A stretch of 64,000 nt of DNA, from NCBI GenBank assembly GCA_947259505.1, contig CAMYLT010000002.1:124001-188000 (forward strand), read 5' to 3'. Source of the DNA: an uncultured Porticoccus sp. (GTDB lineage: Bacteria; Pseudomonadota; Gammaproteobacteria; Pseudomonadales; Porticoccaceae). The stretch's first letter is position 1, and every line of letters starts with the position of its first letter. Made by a program: the position numbers and the translations under genes. Under the pieces are notes generated by a model, which saw only the letters and a program-made list of their open reading frames with translations, did no database searches and was not told the origin of the DNA. Positions 36,196 to 43,786 of this stretch are shown here, piece by piece.

Positions 36196-37115
36196 CCTTC
36201 ACCCTCGTCATTGCCAAGAATCTCTGACAACGCCAATTCCAGCTCCGGAAATCGAAACTGGTATTTGGATTCCAGCAATTTGCGGGGATAAACCCGTTGC
36301 CCACTCAGCAGCAACTCATCCGCCATTTCACCGAACAGCAGCCGCGCCACTGGGGCGGGCATGGGAAAGATAGTTGGGCGATGCAACGCCTTGCCAAGTG
36401 CCTTGGTGAACTGACGATTAATTGCCGCCCTCGGAGAAACCGCGTTAACGCTACCGTGAAGATCACTGCGCTTCAAACAGTGGAAAATAATTTCCACCTC
36501 ATCATCAATATGAACCCATGGCATCCACTGCGAGCCAGAACCCAATTGGCCACCCAAGCCAAATCGAAAGGCTGGCAACATACGCGCTAAAGCCCCTCCT
36601 CCCCGACCCAATACAATACCAGTACGCAAGCAACAAACGCGGGTGCCCAACTGCTCGAACTGGCGAGCGCTCTGCTCCCAATCAGCACATAATCGATGAG
36701 AAAAACTGTCGTGATACTTTGCGGCTTCGTCGAGCACGCGGTCTTGGTGAGGACCGTAATAACCTACCGCGGAGCCGCTCACCATCACTTTGGGTGGCAC
36801 GGTGGCCTTCTGGAAATGTGCCAGTAACCGATTGGTCATCCCCACTCGACTGTCAAGAAATGCCTGCTTGCGCTTTTTATTCCAGCGTCCGGCAACGAGC
36901 GGCTCCCCCGCCAGATTGACCAGGTAATCCACGGGCTCTTCTGGGGCAAGTTCATCCAACTGTGTGATCACATGAGTATCGGGCAACAATGTCTGCGCTT
37001 TGGCTTTATCGCGGCTGAGAGCTATCACCCTCATACCCCTGGCCAGTGCGGCATGGCAGAAATGGCGGCCAATAAACCCGGTGGCACCGGTAACCAGAAC
37101 TGCTCTATCTTGCAT
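36192..37115 (-). CDS. yfcH: NAD-dependent epimerase-like SDR, YfcH/TIGR01777 family
   Basis: 307 residues. Extended SDR: N-terminal nucleotide-binding GATGFIGRHFC (10-20), VNLAGEP (about 66-72), SGSAVGYYG (about 112-120), and the family C-terminus with YPRKLLESKYQFRFPELELAL. Substrate unknown; the family is related to SulA/YfcH proteins. It is convergent with thpR. Confidence 0.88.
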   Translation of the reverse strand: MQDRAVLVTGATGFIGRHFCHAALARGMRVIALSRDKAKAQTLLPDTHVITQLDELAPEEPVDYLVNLAGEPLVAGRWNKKRKQAFLDSRVGMTNRLLAHFQKATVPPKVMVSGSAVGYYGPHQDRVLDEAAKYHDSFSHRLCADWEQSARQFEQLGTRVCCLRTGIVLGRGGGALARMLPAFRFGLGGQLGSGSQWMPWVHIDDEVEIIFHCLKRSDLHGSVNAVSPRAAINRQFTKALGKALHRPTIFPMPAPVARLLFGEMADELLLSGQRVYPRKLLESKYQFRFPELELALSEILGNDEGEG

Positions 37116-37186
37116 TGCGTATACTCCCTAGCTAACTAACTGTAACCACCCACTCTGACAGTCTAGCCAACCCATAGAGAATAGTA

Positions 37187-38539
37187 TCAATCAGATCCCA
37201 TCAGCAGCAGCAGCTCCCTGGTTTTCTGCTCCATCAACTCGATATTTTTTGACTCCACATTGAGGCGCACCACAGGTTCCGTATTGCTGCTGCGCAGATT
37301 AAAACGCCAATCCGTATGGGCAATGCTCAGACCATCAACCTGCTCCACACTCTCAGCACCGTCTGCATAACGCCCTTTAAGAGAGGCCATTAAGGCCGGG
37401 GCATCATCAATACTTCGGTTGAGCTCCCCCGAGCAGGGGTATTCCGCCATCCTCGCCTTGATCATCTCCGACAATGTCTGGCCAGTACTGCAAATCAGCT
37501 CAGCAATCAGGAGCCAAGGGATCATGCCGCTATCGCAGTAAAAGAAATCACGGAAATAGTGGTGGGCGCTCATTTCACCGCCGTATACGGCATTTTGCTC
37601 CCGCATCGCCTGTTTGATAAACGCATGGCCGCATTTACTCTGGATAGCCTGCCCACCTAGTTCTTCGCAGATGGCTTGGGTATTCCATATAAGGCGAGGA
37701 TCATGAATGATCTTCTCTCCAGGATGTTTGCGCAGGAAGGCTTCAGCCAGCAAGCCGACTATGTAATAGCCCTCGATAAATTCGCCCGCCTCATCAAACA
37801 GGAAGCAGCGGTCAAAATCGCCATCCCAGGCCAGCCCCAAATCGGCGCCAGTGGCTTTAATGATATCGCTGGTGTGATGGCGGCTCTCCGGCAACAGAGG
37901 GTTCGGAATACCATTGGGAAAGCGCCCGTCCGGCTCGTGGTTAACCTTGATCAGCTCGAACGGCAAGTGGCTTTCCAGGGCATCGAGCACCGGCCCGGCC
38001 GCACCGTTACCGGCATTGACCACGATCTTCAGGGGGCGGAGTTTGGCGGGGTCAATATAGCCCAGTAGGTGCTCGATATAGGCGTCAGAACAACTGATAC
38101 GCCGATAGCTGCCCCGTTGCGCCAAATCGGTGGGAGGGAACTCAGCTTCTTCCGCCAGCTGGCGTATTTCCACCAGGCCCGTGTCGGCACTGATTGGACG
38201 CGCGCCCTCCCGAACCAGCTTCATGCCATTGTAATCGATGGGATTGTGGCTGGCGGTCACCATGATGCCGCCACAAGTGCCGAGGTGTGCTGTGGCGAAG
38301 TAGATTTCCTCTGTGCCGCATAAACCGATATCGAGCACATCGACACCCTCGTCCCGCAAACCGCTGGAGAGAGCACTTTTCAGAGCGGGGCTGGAAGTGC
38401 GAATATCTCCGCCCACCACCACCGTCTTGGGTTGCAGCCAACGGGCATAAGCGCGACCAATACGGTAAACCGTCTCGGTCGACAGCTCTTCACCGAGTTT
38501 GCCGCGAATATCGTAGGCTTTAAAACAGGTAATTTTCAT
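37187..38539 (-). CDS. Phosphomannomutase / phosphoglucomutase (ManB/CpsG type)
   Basis: 450 residues from the ATG at 38539, which has GGGGA 5 nt upstream and gives the family start [13 protein letters not shown]; an upstream extension is open but unlikely. Active serine in TASHNP (about 106), metal loop DGDFDRC (about 245), sugar loop [10 protein letters not shown], phosphate loop SNTEP. Interconverts hexose 6- and 1-phosphates for GDP-mannose and similar precursors. It lies just after galU but is separated from it by a strong terminator. Confidence 0.92.
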   Translation of the reverse strand: MKITCFKAYDIRGKLGEELSTETVYRIGRAYARWLQPKTVVVGGDIRTSSPALKSALSSGLRDEGVDVLDIGLCGTEEIYFATAHLGTCGGIMVTASHNPIDYNGMKLVREGARPISADTGLVEIRQLAEEAEFPPTDLAQRGSYRRISCSDAYIEHLLGYIDPAKLRPLKIVVNAGNGAAGPVLDALESHLPFELIKVNHEPDGRFPNGIPNPLLPESRHHTSDIIKATGADLGLAWDGDFDRCFLFDEAGEFIEGYYIVGLLAEAFLRKHPGEKIIHDPRLIWNTQAICEELGGQAIQSKCGHAFIKQAMREQNAVYGGEMSAHHYFRDFFYCDSGMIPWLLIAELICSTGQTLSEMIKARMAEYPCSGELNRSIDDAPALMASLKGRYADGAESVEQVDGLSIAHTDWRFNLRSSNTEPVVRLNVESKNIELMEQKTRELLLLMGSD

Positions 38540-38549
38540 AGTCCCCACA

Positions 38550-38577
38550 CAAACAAAACCCATGCCACAGGCATGGG
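38550..38577 (-). terminator. Terminator between galU and the phosphomannomutase gene
   Basis: Minus-strand CCCATGCC-TGT-GGCATGGG (8-bp perfect stem), then TTTTGTTT. It lies only 11 bp before the next start codon, so it may act as an attenuator. Confidence 0.8.
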
Positions 38578-38596
38578 CTATCAATCCCAGAATAAA

Positions 38597-39532
38597 TTAA
38601 CGGCGCGACTTATCAAGCTCAATAACAGCCGCTTTGTGATCCCTGCTCTTCAGGTATTCCCGCACGCTGTCGCCAATTTCCTGGTGTCTCAGGGCATAGG
38701 CAATATTGGCTTGCATATAACCCAGTTTGCTGCCGCAATCGTGACTGCAACCGATAATCCGGTAAGCCTCCACTGTCTCCAGTTTCAGCAGTGCTTCAAG
38801 CGCATCGGTAAGCTGAACTTCGCCGCCGACACCCATCGGCGTTTTGGCCAGCAGATCCCAAATCGACGGTGACACCACATAGCGGCCTACCACTGCCATA
38901 TTCGAGGGGGCTGATTTTGGATCAGGCTTTTCAACCATCTTATCGATACTGGCCACCCCGCCAGCCATCAACTCTATACCGTTACAATCCACCACACCGT
39001 ATTTGTTGACGCTTTCCCAGGGCACCGCCTCCACCATAATCTGGCTGCGACGAGTAGCTTCATAATTCTTGACCATCGAAGCCAGGTTGTCCTGCTGATG
39101 ATTTGACTGATACTGATCCACCAGCACATCCGGCAAGAGAATCGCGAACGGCTGATCACCCACCACTGGCTGCGCACAACTGATTGCGTGGCCAAGCCCC
39201 TTGGCATAGGGCTGTCGAACAGAAATTACCGTTACTTCTCCGGGCACGATGGAGCGCACCTCATCCAGCAGCTGACGCTTGACCCGCGTTTCGAGCTGCG
39301 CTTCCAATTCAAAACTGGTGTCGAAGTGGTTCTCAATGGAATTTTTACTGGCGTGGGTCACCAATACAATCTCGGTAATTCCTGCAGCAATAGCTTCATT
39401 CACTACATACTGAATCAGTGGCTTATCCACCACCGGCAGCATTTCCTTGGGAATGGCCTTGGTAGCAGGAAGCATGCGAGTTCCCAGGCCCGCGACGGGA
39501 ATAACAGCCTTACGAACAACATGAGATGTCAT
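38597..39532 (-). CDS. galU: UTP-glucose-1-phosphate uridylyltransferase GalU
   Basis: 311 residues. Makes UDP-glucose. Signature [28 protein letters not shown] (16-43), and VEKPDP near 180. Length normal. UDP-glucose feeds cell-envelope sugars and could serve as glucosyl donor for the glucosylglycerate pathway at 26-30 kb. AAAGGA Shine-Dalgarno lies 7 nt before the ATG. Confidence 0.96.
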   Translation of the reverse strand: MTSHVVRKAVIPVAGLGTRMLPATKAIPKEMLPVVDKPLIQYVVNEAIAAGITEIVLVTHASKNSIENHFDTSFELEAQLETRVKRQLLDEVRSIVPGEVTVISVRQPYAKGLGHAISCAQPVVGDQPFAILLPDVLVDQYQSNHQQDNLASMVKNYEATRRSQIMVEAVPWESVNKYGVVDCNGIELMAGGVASIDKMVEKPDPKSAPSNMAVVGRYVVSPSIWDLLAKTPMGVGGEVQLTDALEALLKLETVEAYRIIGCSHDCGSKLGYMQANIAYALRHQEIGDSVREYLKSRDHKAAVIELDKSRR

Positions 39533-39826
39533 ATCGAAAAAATCCTTTCTAACTGAATCAGCATGATCTTCGGGTCAAAACATCAGACCCTATCAGCGCC
39601 CTAAAACAAGGCCCAATGATGCCATATAACCACAGTAAAACCGTTGGCGCAGATCACGATCCGTTAAGAATATCGCAATCAAAGATGACAGTTAAATGAT
39701 AAGAAGAATTTTGTGAGCAGATTGCCACGATGGTAATAAGAGACTATTTGCACAGTGTCGTTTTCCATCCCAGCCAAGGCGTAGGTGTGATCGACAATAT
39801 ATTAGAATCGTGCACTTGCAGGCAGG

Positions 39827-39876
39827 AAATTGGTCGGGGCGGCCGGATTTGAACCGACGACCACTACACCCCCAGT
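39827..39876. repeat. Distal att copy (tRNA-Pro 3' fragment)
   Basis: 50 bp identical to 42987-43036; contains the tRNA 3' end, T-arm and the anticodon-loop region (ending CCCCCAGT), then diverges. Marks the far junction of the element. The 39533-39826 stretch before it, between galU and the element, has no gene I can support. Confidence 0.85.
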
Positions 39877-39981
39877 AACTCCAAGAAAACTACATAACAT
39901 GTTGATATATAAAGTATTTATGATTTTTAAATTACTCAAAAATGAGTAAAACCGCAAAAATTGATCATTGATTCGTAAGGG

Positions 39982-40148
39982 ATTTTTTCGGATAAGAAAC
40001 CATAATGTGCTCTTCCATACCGGGGGATATTGCTGAATACGCAGAAGAGAGCCACCTTGACCCTCTGTAGTCACCTGACCATAAACTCGTTGAACTGGTG
40101 GATGAATTGTTAACGTCCCATCCAGGATAACCAAGCCTTTTTTATGTG
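39982..40148 (-). pseudogene. Unidentified coding-like stretch at the left end of the element
   Basis: One minus-strand frame reads as plausible protein (including ILDGTLTIHPPVQRVYGQ and GGSLLRIQQYPPVWKSTLW), but has no good ATG or Shine-Dalgarno and runs into AT-rich sequence and the att copy. It could be the remnant of a lost gene. I do not recognise the family. Confidence 0.3.
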
Positions 40149-40187
40149 AAAGATGACCAACGAGTCAGAAATTACCGTATCGCCTCT

Positions 40188-41534
40188 CTAAGCATCAATT
40201 CCACCATCACCAGAATCGCTGCTTTCACCTTCAGGATTTTCGAATTCCGCTGCTCTCTTCGGTTTCGGTGGTGCAGCCTGCCACTGAACAACATGCTGTC
40301 CAACCTCTTCATAGAAACCCGTTACACATGAGACCAATTCAGGGACAAAGTTACGCCGCTGTGTGAATTTCCCGCCAAGGTCTGAAACGGCTTTAATCTC
40401 AAATGCTCGCGGTAGCTGCCCCTTACGTTCGCCAATCAAAGCATCGACATCTTCTCTAACTTTGGAGAGTTCCGCGTATGTATCCTGTATTCGTCCCGGC
40501 CACTTAGCCACAATCATAAAGCGACCTTTCTCTGTCTTCGAAAGTTGTCGCAGTAACCAGTTGACCGTAGCAGGCGCACGAGCTTTATCTCGAGGAGCAT
40601 CGACAGACATAGAAACAGTAACCGAACGCCTTGTCAGATCTGCTTCGACAGAAATCGGCGATGCCGCATCAGGAACATCGAGCCGGCTTTCCAGGACCCC
40701 CGTGCAAATGAAGTCATTCTGAATAGCTTCGAGACGACTACTAGGGTCTTTCCTTTCCTTAGCACTCAGAATCGTCGTCACATTGGTTTCAAGAGTCCTA
40801 CTCATGAGCAACGCTGTACAACGAATCAACTCATCCCAATTACTAACCACACAGGGAACAAGAGGAGATTTTTTATCCAGCTTTGACTTGGCAAATAGCA
40901 GACTGCACGCTTCAACCCATTCCTTGCCCATTTGCTCAAACTCACTAACACCCGCAGAATCATGCTCAAGGAAACGCACATATTCATCAAGCATGTATGC
41001 CTGATCCGGATCAGAAACAGCGCTTTTGGATAATTGAATTTTTGCCTCAGTCTTAAGGTATGACCAAGACCAATGGTAGAGTGAGACTTTTTTGAGTTTC
41101 TGCCGATTGATGCTACATGGAGATTGAGACGGCGTAGCCACGAATTGATTAGAAATTGTTATGACAGCGTCAATGCCTTGAGCTTTAGCAATATCCAAGT
41201 AACGTTCTACTTGGGATGGTTCAAGAGTAGCCCCTCTTGCCTTAGCCTCGACCAACGCTCTCCATTCCCTTCGGCCGTTATCCACAACAATCAACGCATC
41301 CGGACGATCCTTATTGTCTCCGCCTTTGTCCGCCTTGAATACAGGTTCGACCCAAACTTTAACCTTTGAGCGCTTTCCAGTTGGGGCACCTACAGCCCCA
41401 AGCACTGCCTCAGCGAACTCTTCCACCGCTGTCAGTATTGCACATGTCACAGATGTATTTCTTAGTTCAGGCTGACTACCAACAGGTATTAATCTAGCAA
41501 TTTCGCCAGACTTCAAGTATTCAGGTCGCTTCAT
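40188..41534 (-). CDS. Stand-alone PD-(D/E)XK-like nuclease, putative defence protein
   Basis: 448 residues, soluble. The N-terminal third has the restriction-nuclease core: a helix with Glu (VEEFAE, about 37-42), then RPDAL with D79, a strand with the E96-A-K98 motif (LVEAKARG), and Q108...Y112 in the next helix. The remaining 300 residues match nothing I recognise and may be a target-recognition or effector region; the C-terminus is Pro/Lys/Glu/Ser-rich and disordered. It is the largest gene of the tRNA-Pro element. No methylase or helicase partner is present. Antiphage function is inferred from fold and context. Confidence 0.65.
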   Translation of the reverse strand: MKRPEYLKSGEIARLIPVGSQPELRNTSVTCAILTAVEEFAEAVLGAVGAPTGKRSKVKVWVEPVFKADKGGDNKDRPDALIVVDNGRREWRALVEAKARGATLEPSQVERYLDIAKAQGIDAVITISNQFVATPSQSPCSINRQKLKKVSLYHWSWSYLKTEAKIQLSKSAVSDPDQAYMLDEYVRFLEHDSAGVSEFEQMGKEWVEACSLLFAKSKLDKKSPLVPCVVSNWDELIRCTALLMSRTLETNVTTILSAKERKDPSSRLEAIQNDFICTGVLESRLDVPDAASPISVEADLTRRSVTVSMSVDAPRDKARAPATVNWLLRQLSKTEKGRFMIVAKWPGRIQDTYAELSKVREDVDALIGERKGQLPRAFEIKAVSDLGGKFTQRRNFVPELVSCVTGFYEEVGQHVVQWQAAPPKPKRAAEFENPEGESSDSGDGGIDA

Positions 41535-41642
41535 ATCATATCCCTCTGATGTTTATTCCTACTCAAGCAACAAGCCAATTTATAATTTTTTGGCGTCTAA
41601 CCCCTTATTCATCAGCTTACCCACTGCAATGTTATAAGTGCT

Positions 41643-41807
41643 CTAACAACATTCAGACTTAACTAACATTCGAAAGCGGGCTTTGCTATTAACAACTTCC
41701 CCATCATGTAGGATTTCTATCCAGGGCTCAATTTTCTTCTTTGATTCAGTACTTTCAAGTCCGGCAAAATGCGTCGACCAGCCTGGAGGAGCTTTGGGGG
41801 GTAGCCT
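41643..41807 (-). pseudogene. Coding-like relic between the HEPN and nuclease genes
   Basis: A 54-codon open frame with protein-like composition (including PPGWSTHFAGLES and IEPWIEILHDGEVVNSKARFR), bounded by TAA upstream and TAG downstream, with no usable start codon. It begins just after the HEPN stop in another frame, so it could be the end of a frameshifted longer gene or a leftover of a third cargo gene. Nothing else is seen in the 280-bp gap. Confidence 0.4.
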
Positions 41808-41814
41808 TTATTTG

Positions 41815-42555
41815 TCAGTTAGTTCTTTTTTTAAAAAATTCTTTAGTTGATTTAGAGAACTGAACAAGCCCATCTAATTGTTTGAAAGCATCTGGGTGCA
41901 TACTTAGAAACGAGTTCGTATAGTTCCAGTTCCAATTGTAGTTTTTAATCTGTTTTCGTCGTCGTCTTCCAAAATAGAAATTATTCCAGATAAGCGATTC
42001 AGATGCCGGTTTATTTTCTTTAATCAAGCCCTCTAGATAGCCACCTAATATTTGATACTTATGTGGGGTCTCTTCATATGAACCCTCATTGATCTTGGCA
42101 ACATTCAAGGGGAACAAATCAATTATTTTTCCAGAGGACGATTTTGCTGTCCCTCTCATATAGAAACAATACTTTCGGATGTGCCAAATACAACGGTCCA
42201 GCTCCATCAAGGCGTGCGGCTTAAGGTGTGCTGAATACTCCAGATAACGATTTTCTCCGAACTTGTCCAGATAGAGCACAAATTCTCTTACATCCTGAGG
42301 TAGCTTGAAGCCTATATCGCTGATGACTTCTATTCTGCGCATCGCTTCGTGAAGATCGTGTCCGACACCCTTTGAGCTTTTATCATTAAAAAGGAGTATT
42401 GCTTTGAAGTATTTTTCAACTGCTTGCAGGGCTGACCAGAGAAAAGGTTCCCGCAATTGCGCTCGGTGGCTTAATCTGGCTGCAACATAGTCTTGATCAG
42501 CTACGTCGCGGAAAGAACGCCTAGCAAATTCATTTTTAAGTACAAGCTCATCCAT
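41815..42555 (-). CDS. HEPN-domain protein
   Basis: 246 residues, AT-rich gene. The N-terminal half fits the HEPN family: DQDYVAARLSHR, then SALQAVEKYFKAILLF (41-56), and GHDL (65-68). A possible RNase-type R-x6-H is R103...H110 (RYLEYSAH). The C-terminal half is rich in Lys, Asn, Trp and Tyr and is not recognised. Many HEPN proteins are RNases of toxin-antitoxin or phage-defence systems, usually with a MNT nucleotidyltransferase; none is present. The neighbour is a nuclease-like gene 280 bp downstream on the same strand. Confidence 0.65.
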   Translation of the reverse strand: MDELVLKNEFARRSFRDVADQDYVAARLSHRAQLREPFLWSALQAVEKYFKAILLFNDKSSKGVGHDLHEAMRRIEVISDIGFKLPQDVREFVLYLDKFGENRYLEYSAHLKPHALMELDRCIWHIRKYCFYMRGTAKSSSGKIIDLFPLNVAKINEGSYEETPHKYQILGGYLEGLIKENKPASESLIWNNFYFGRRRRKQIKNYNWNWNYTNSFLSMHPDAFKQLDGLVQFSKSTKEFFKKRTN

Positions 42556-42906
42556 ATTTCAAATATTCGCGTATCGCACGTATGCATTCTTTAATTTACT
42601 AGGCACCACTTTAACAACATTCCATAACCATCAAAAACTCTTTTAGCTATTGGACACTACACTATCAATGTAACTCAGAAACCACAGTAACAAGTTGTTT
42701 TTTAATGGTTTTTATTTGTATTCTGATATTCCAAAAATCACAAAAAAAGCAAAAATCGCAAGCACTTTGAACCAACTCGTCCCTTGTAAAGACGAAAATA
42801 AAATATATATCGAAAATTCAATAGGTTACGATAATGGAAATTTCAGCCCGGCGCTTTTACAGCTCGCGGATTCGGAAGAAATCTAGGTGGTTTTTCAGAA
42901 TAATAC
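42556..42906. other. AT-rich gap without a convincing gene
   Basis: A 63-codon frame from a TTG at 42695 (plus strand) exists, but it has no Shine-Dalgarno and no recognisable family. I see nothing else that I can support before the repeats at 42907. Confidence 0.4.
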
Positions 42907-42938
42907 GGAAACTGAAAGGAAACTAAACGGAAACTGAA
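42907..42938 (+). repeat. Three direct repeats spaced 11 bp
   Basis: GGAAACTGAA at 42907, GGAAACTAAA at 42918 and GGAAACTGAA at 42929: same face of the helix. They start 80 bp inside the element from the att repeat. Size, spacing and place suit arm-type binding sites of a tyrosine recombinase or its excisionase. Confidence 0.6.
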
Positions 42939-42955
42939 TGCGATCTATTCGCATT
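42937..42955. repeat. Inverted repeat next to the att core
   Basis: AATGCGA-tctat-TCGCATT, 7-bp perfect arms, starting within the last direct repeat and ending 32 bp before the att repeat. No T tract on either side, so not an obvious terminator of tRNA-Pro. Confidence 0.5.
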
Positions 42956-42990
42956 AAGATATATAACAGATTGATTTATAAGAAGAAAAT

Positions 42991-43067
42991 TGGTCGGGGC
43001 GGCCGGATTTGAACCGACGACCACTACACCCCCAGTGTAGTGCGCTACCAGGCTGCGCTACGCCCCG
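42991..43067 (-). tRNA. tRNA-Pro (GGG), att target
   Basis: 77 nt with encoded CCA. Acceptor CGGGGCG/CGCCCCG, anticodon loop CTGGGGG, T-loop GGTTCAAATCC. Its 3' 46 bases are duplicated at 39831-39876, at the other end of the element. Confidence 0.96.
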
Positions 43068-43138
43068 ATTAGGTATTCAGGAGGACCCTCAAGAAGGCGC
43101 ACATGATACCGAATGCGCCCGACAATTCAAGAATAAAA

Positions 43139-43495
43139 TCAGGCTTTCAGTACGGCCAACAATTCTTCCAGTTCGCCTACTGTCTGGTCGATCAGCTGGC
43201 GCACCTGTGTAGCATCTTCACGGGCATCATCACCACTCATGCGCTGACGTGCTCCACCGATAGTAAAGCCCTGATCGTAGAGCAGCGAACGAATCTGCCG
43301 GATCAGGATAACGTCCTGACGCTGGTAATAGCGGCGATTGCCACGACGTTTGACGGGACTGAGAGTGGGAAACTCCTGCTCCCAATAACGAAGCACGTGA
43401 GGCTTAACATCACAGAGCTCACTGACCTCGCCAATGGTGAAGTAGCGTTTGCCGGGAATTGCCGGCAACTGATTGTTATTGCTCGGTTCCAGCAT
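43139..43495 (-). CDS. MerR-family regulator beside ihfA
   Basis: 118 residues. N-terminal winged helix: [28 protein letters not shown] (16-43) with RRGNRRYY (about 50-57). The C-terminal part is a short coiled-coil without the Cys ligands of metal-sensing MerR proteins. Genes of this type follow ihfA in Pseudomonas and many gammaproteobacteria; the target is unknown. It overlaps the end of ihfA by 20 bp. Confidence 0.9.
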   Translation of the reverse strand: MLEPSNNNQLPAIPGKRYFTIGEVSELCDVKPHVLRYWEQEFPTLSPVKRRGNRRYYQRQDVILIRQIRSLLYDQGFTIGGARQRMSGDDAREDATQVRQLIDQTVGELEELLAVLKA

Positions 43496-43778
43496 AGCTT
43501 TCCACTCTCGCTTTAAGTTTTTGTCCCGGCTTAAATGTCACGACCCGACGAGCCGAAATGGGGATTTCTTCTCCAGTCTTGGGGTTACGGCCGGGACGGG
43601 TTTTCTTGTCACGAAGCTCAAAATTACCAAACCCTGACAACTTGACCTGCTCATTACTTTCCAAGGCCGTACGAATCTCTTCAAAAAAAGATTCCACGAT
43701 CTCTTTTGCTTCCCGCTTGTTGAGACCCAGCTCCTCAAAGAGCATCTCAGCCAATTCGGCTTTTGTCAGTGCTGTCAT
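43476..43778 (-). CDS. ihfA: Integration host factor alpha subunit
   Basis: 100 residues, the usual length. IHF bends DNA sharply; the heterodimer partner IhfB lies elsewhere. Conserved [22 protein letters not shown] start and [27 protein letters not shown] with the intercalating Pro (about 65). It follows pheT by 8 bp, as in E. coli. IHF is commonly needed for sigma-54 promoters, such as those of the flagellar genes here, and for site-specific recombination. Confidence 0.97.
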   Translation of the reverse strand: MTALTKAELAEMLFEELGLNKREAKEIVESFFEEIRTALESNEQVKLSGFGNFELRDKKTRPGRNPKTGEEIPISARRVVTFKPGQKLKARVESYAGTEQ

Positions 43779-43786
43779 AACTAAAC

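Larger units (their letters stand above)
39827..42990. mobile_element. 3.16-kb integrated element at tRNA-Pro, no integrase seen
   Basis: Bounded by a 50-bp perfect direct repeat (39827-39876 and 42987-43036) that holds the 3' 46 bases of tRNA-Pro(GGG). The intact tRNA is at the right end. This is the usual footprint of a tyrosine-recombinase integration. Content on the minus strand: a HEPN protein, a coding-like relic, a PD-(D/E)XK-like nuclease and an unidentified coding-like stretch. The right half is clearly AT-rich compared with the flanks. No integrase, relaxase or replication gene is visible, so it is either decayed or moved by a helper. Confidence 0.75.

Noticed and set aside
41580..41625. 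GTCTAAC...GTTATAA pattern resembling an integron attC site
   Set aside because: Too short (about 45 nt), the right core does not fit GTTRRRY, and no integron integrase or cassette order is present.
42695..42886. 63-codon frame with a TTG start in the tRNA-Pro element
   Set aside because: AT-rich DNA, non-ATG start without a ribosome site, no recognisable family; kept only as part of a gap note.
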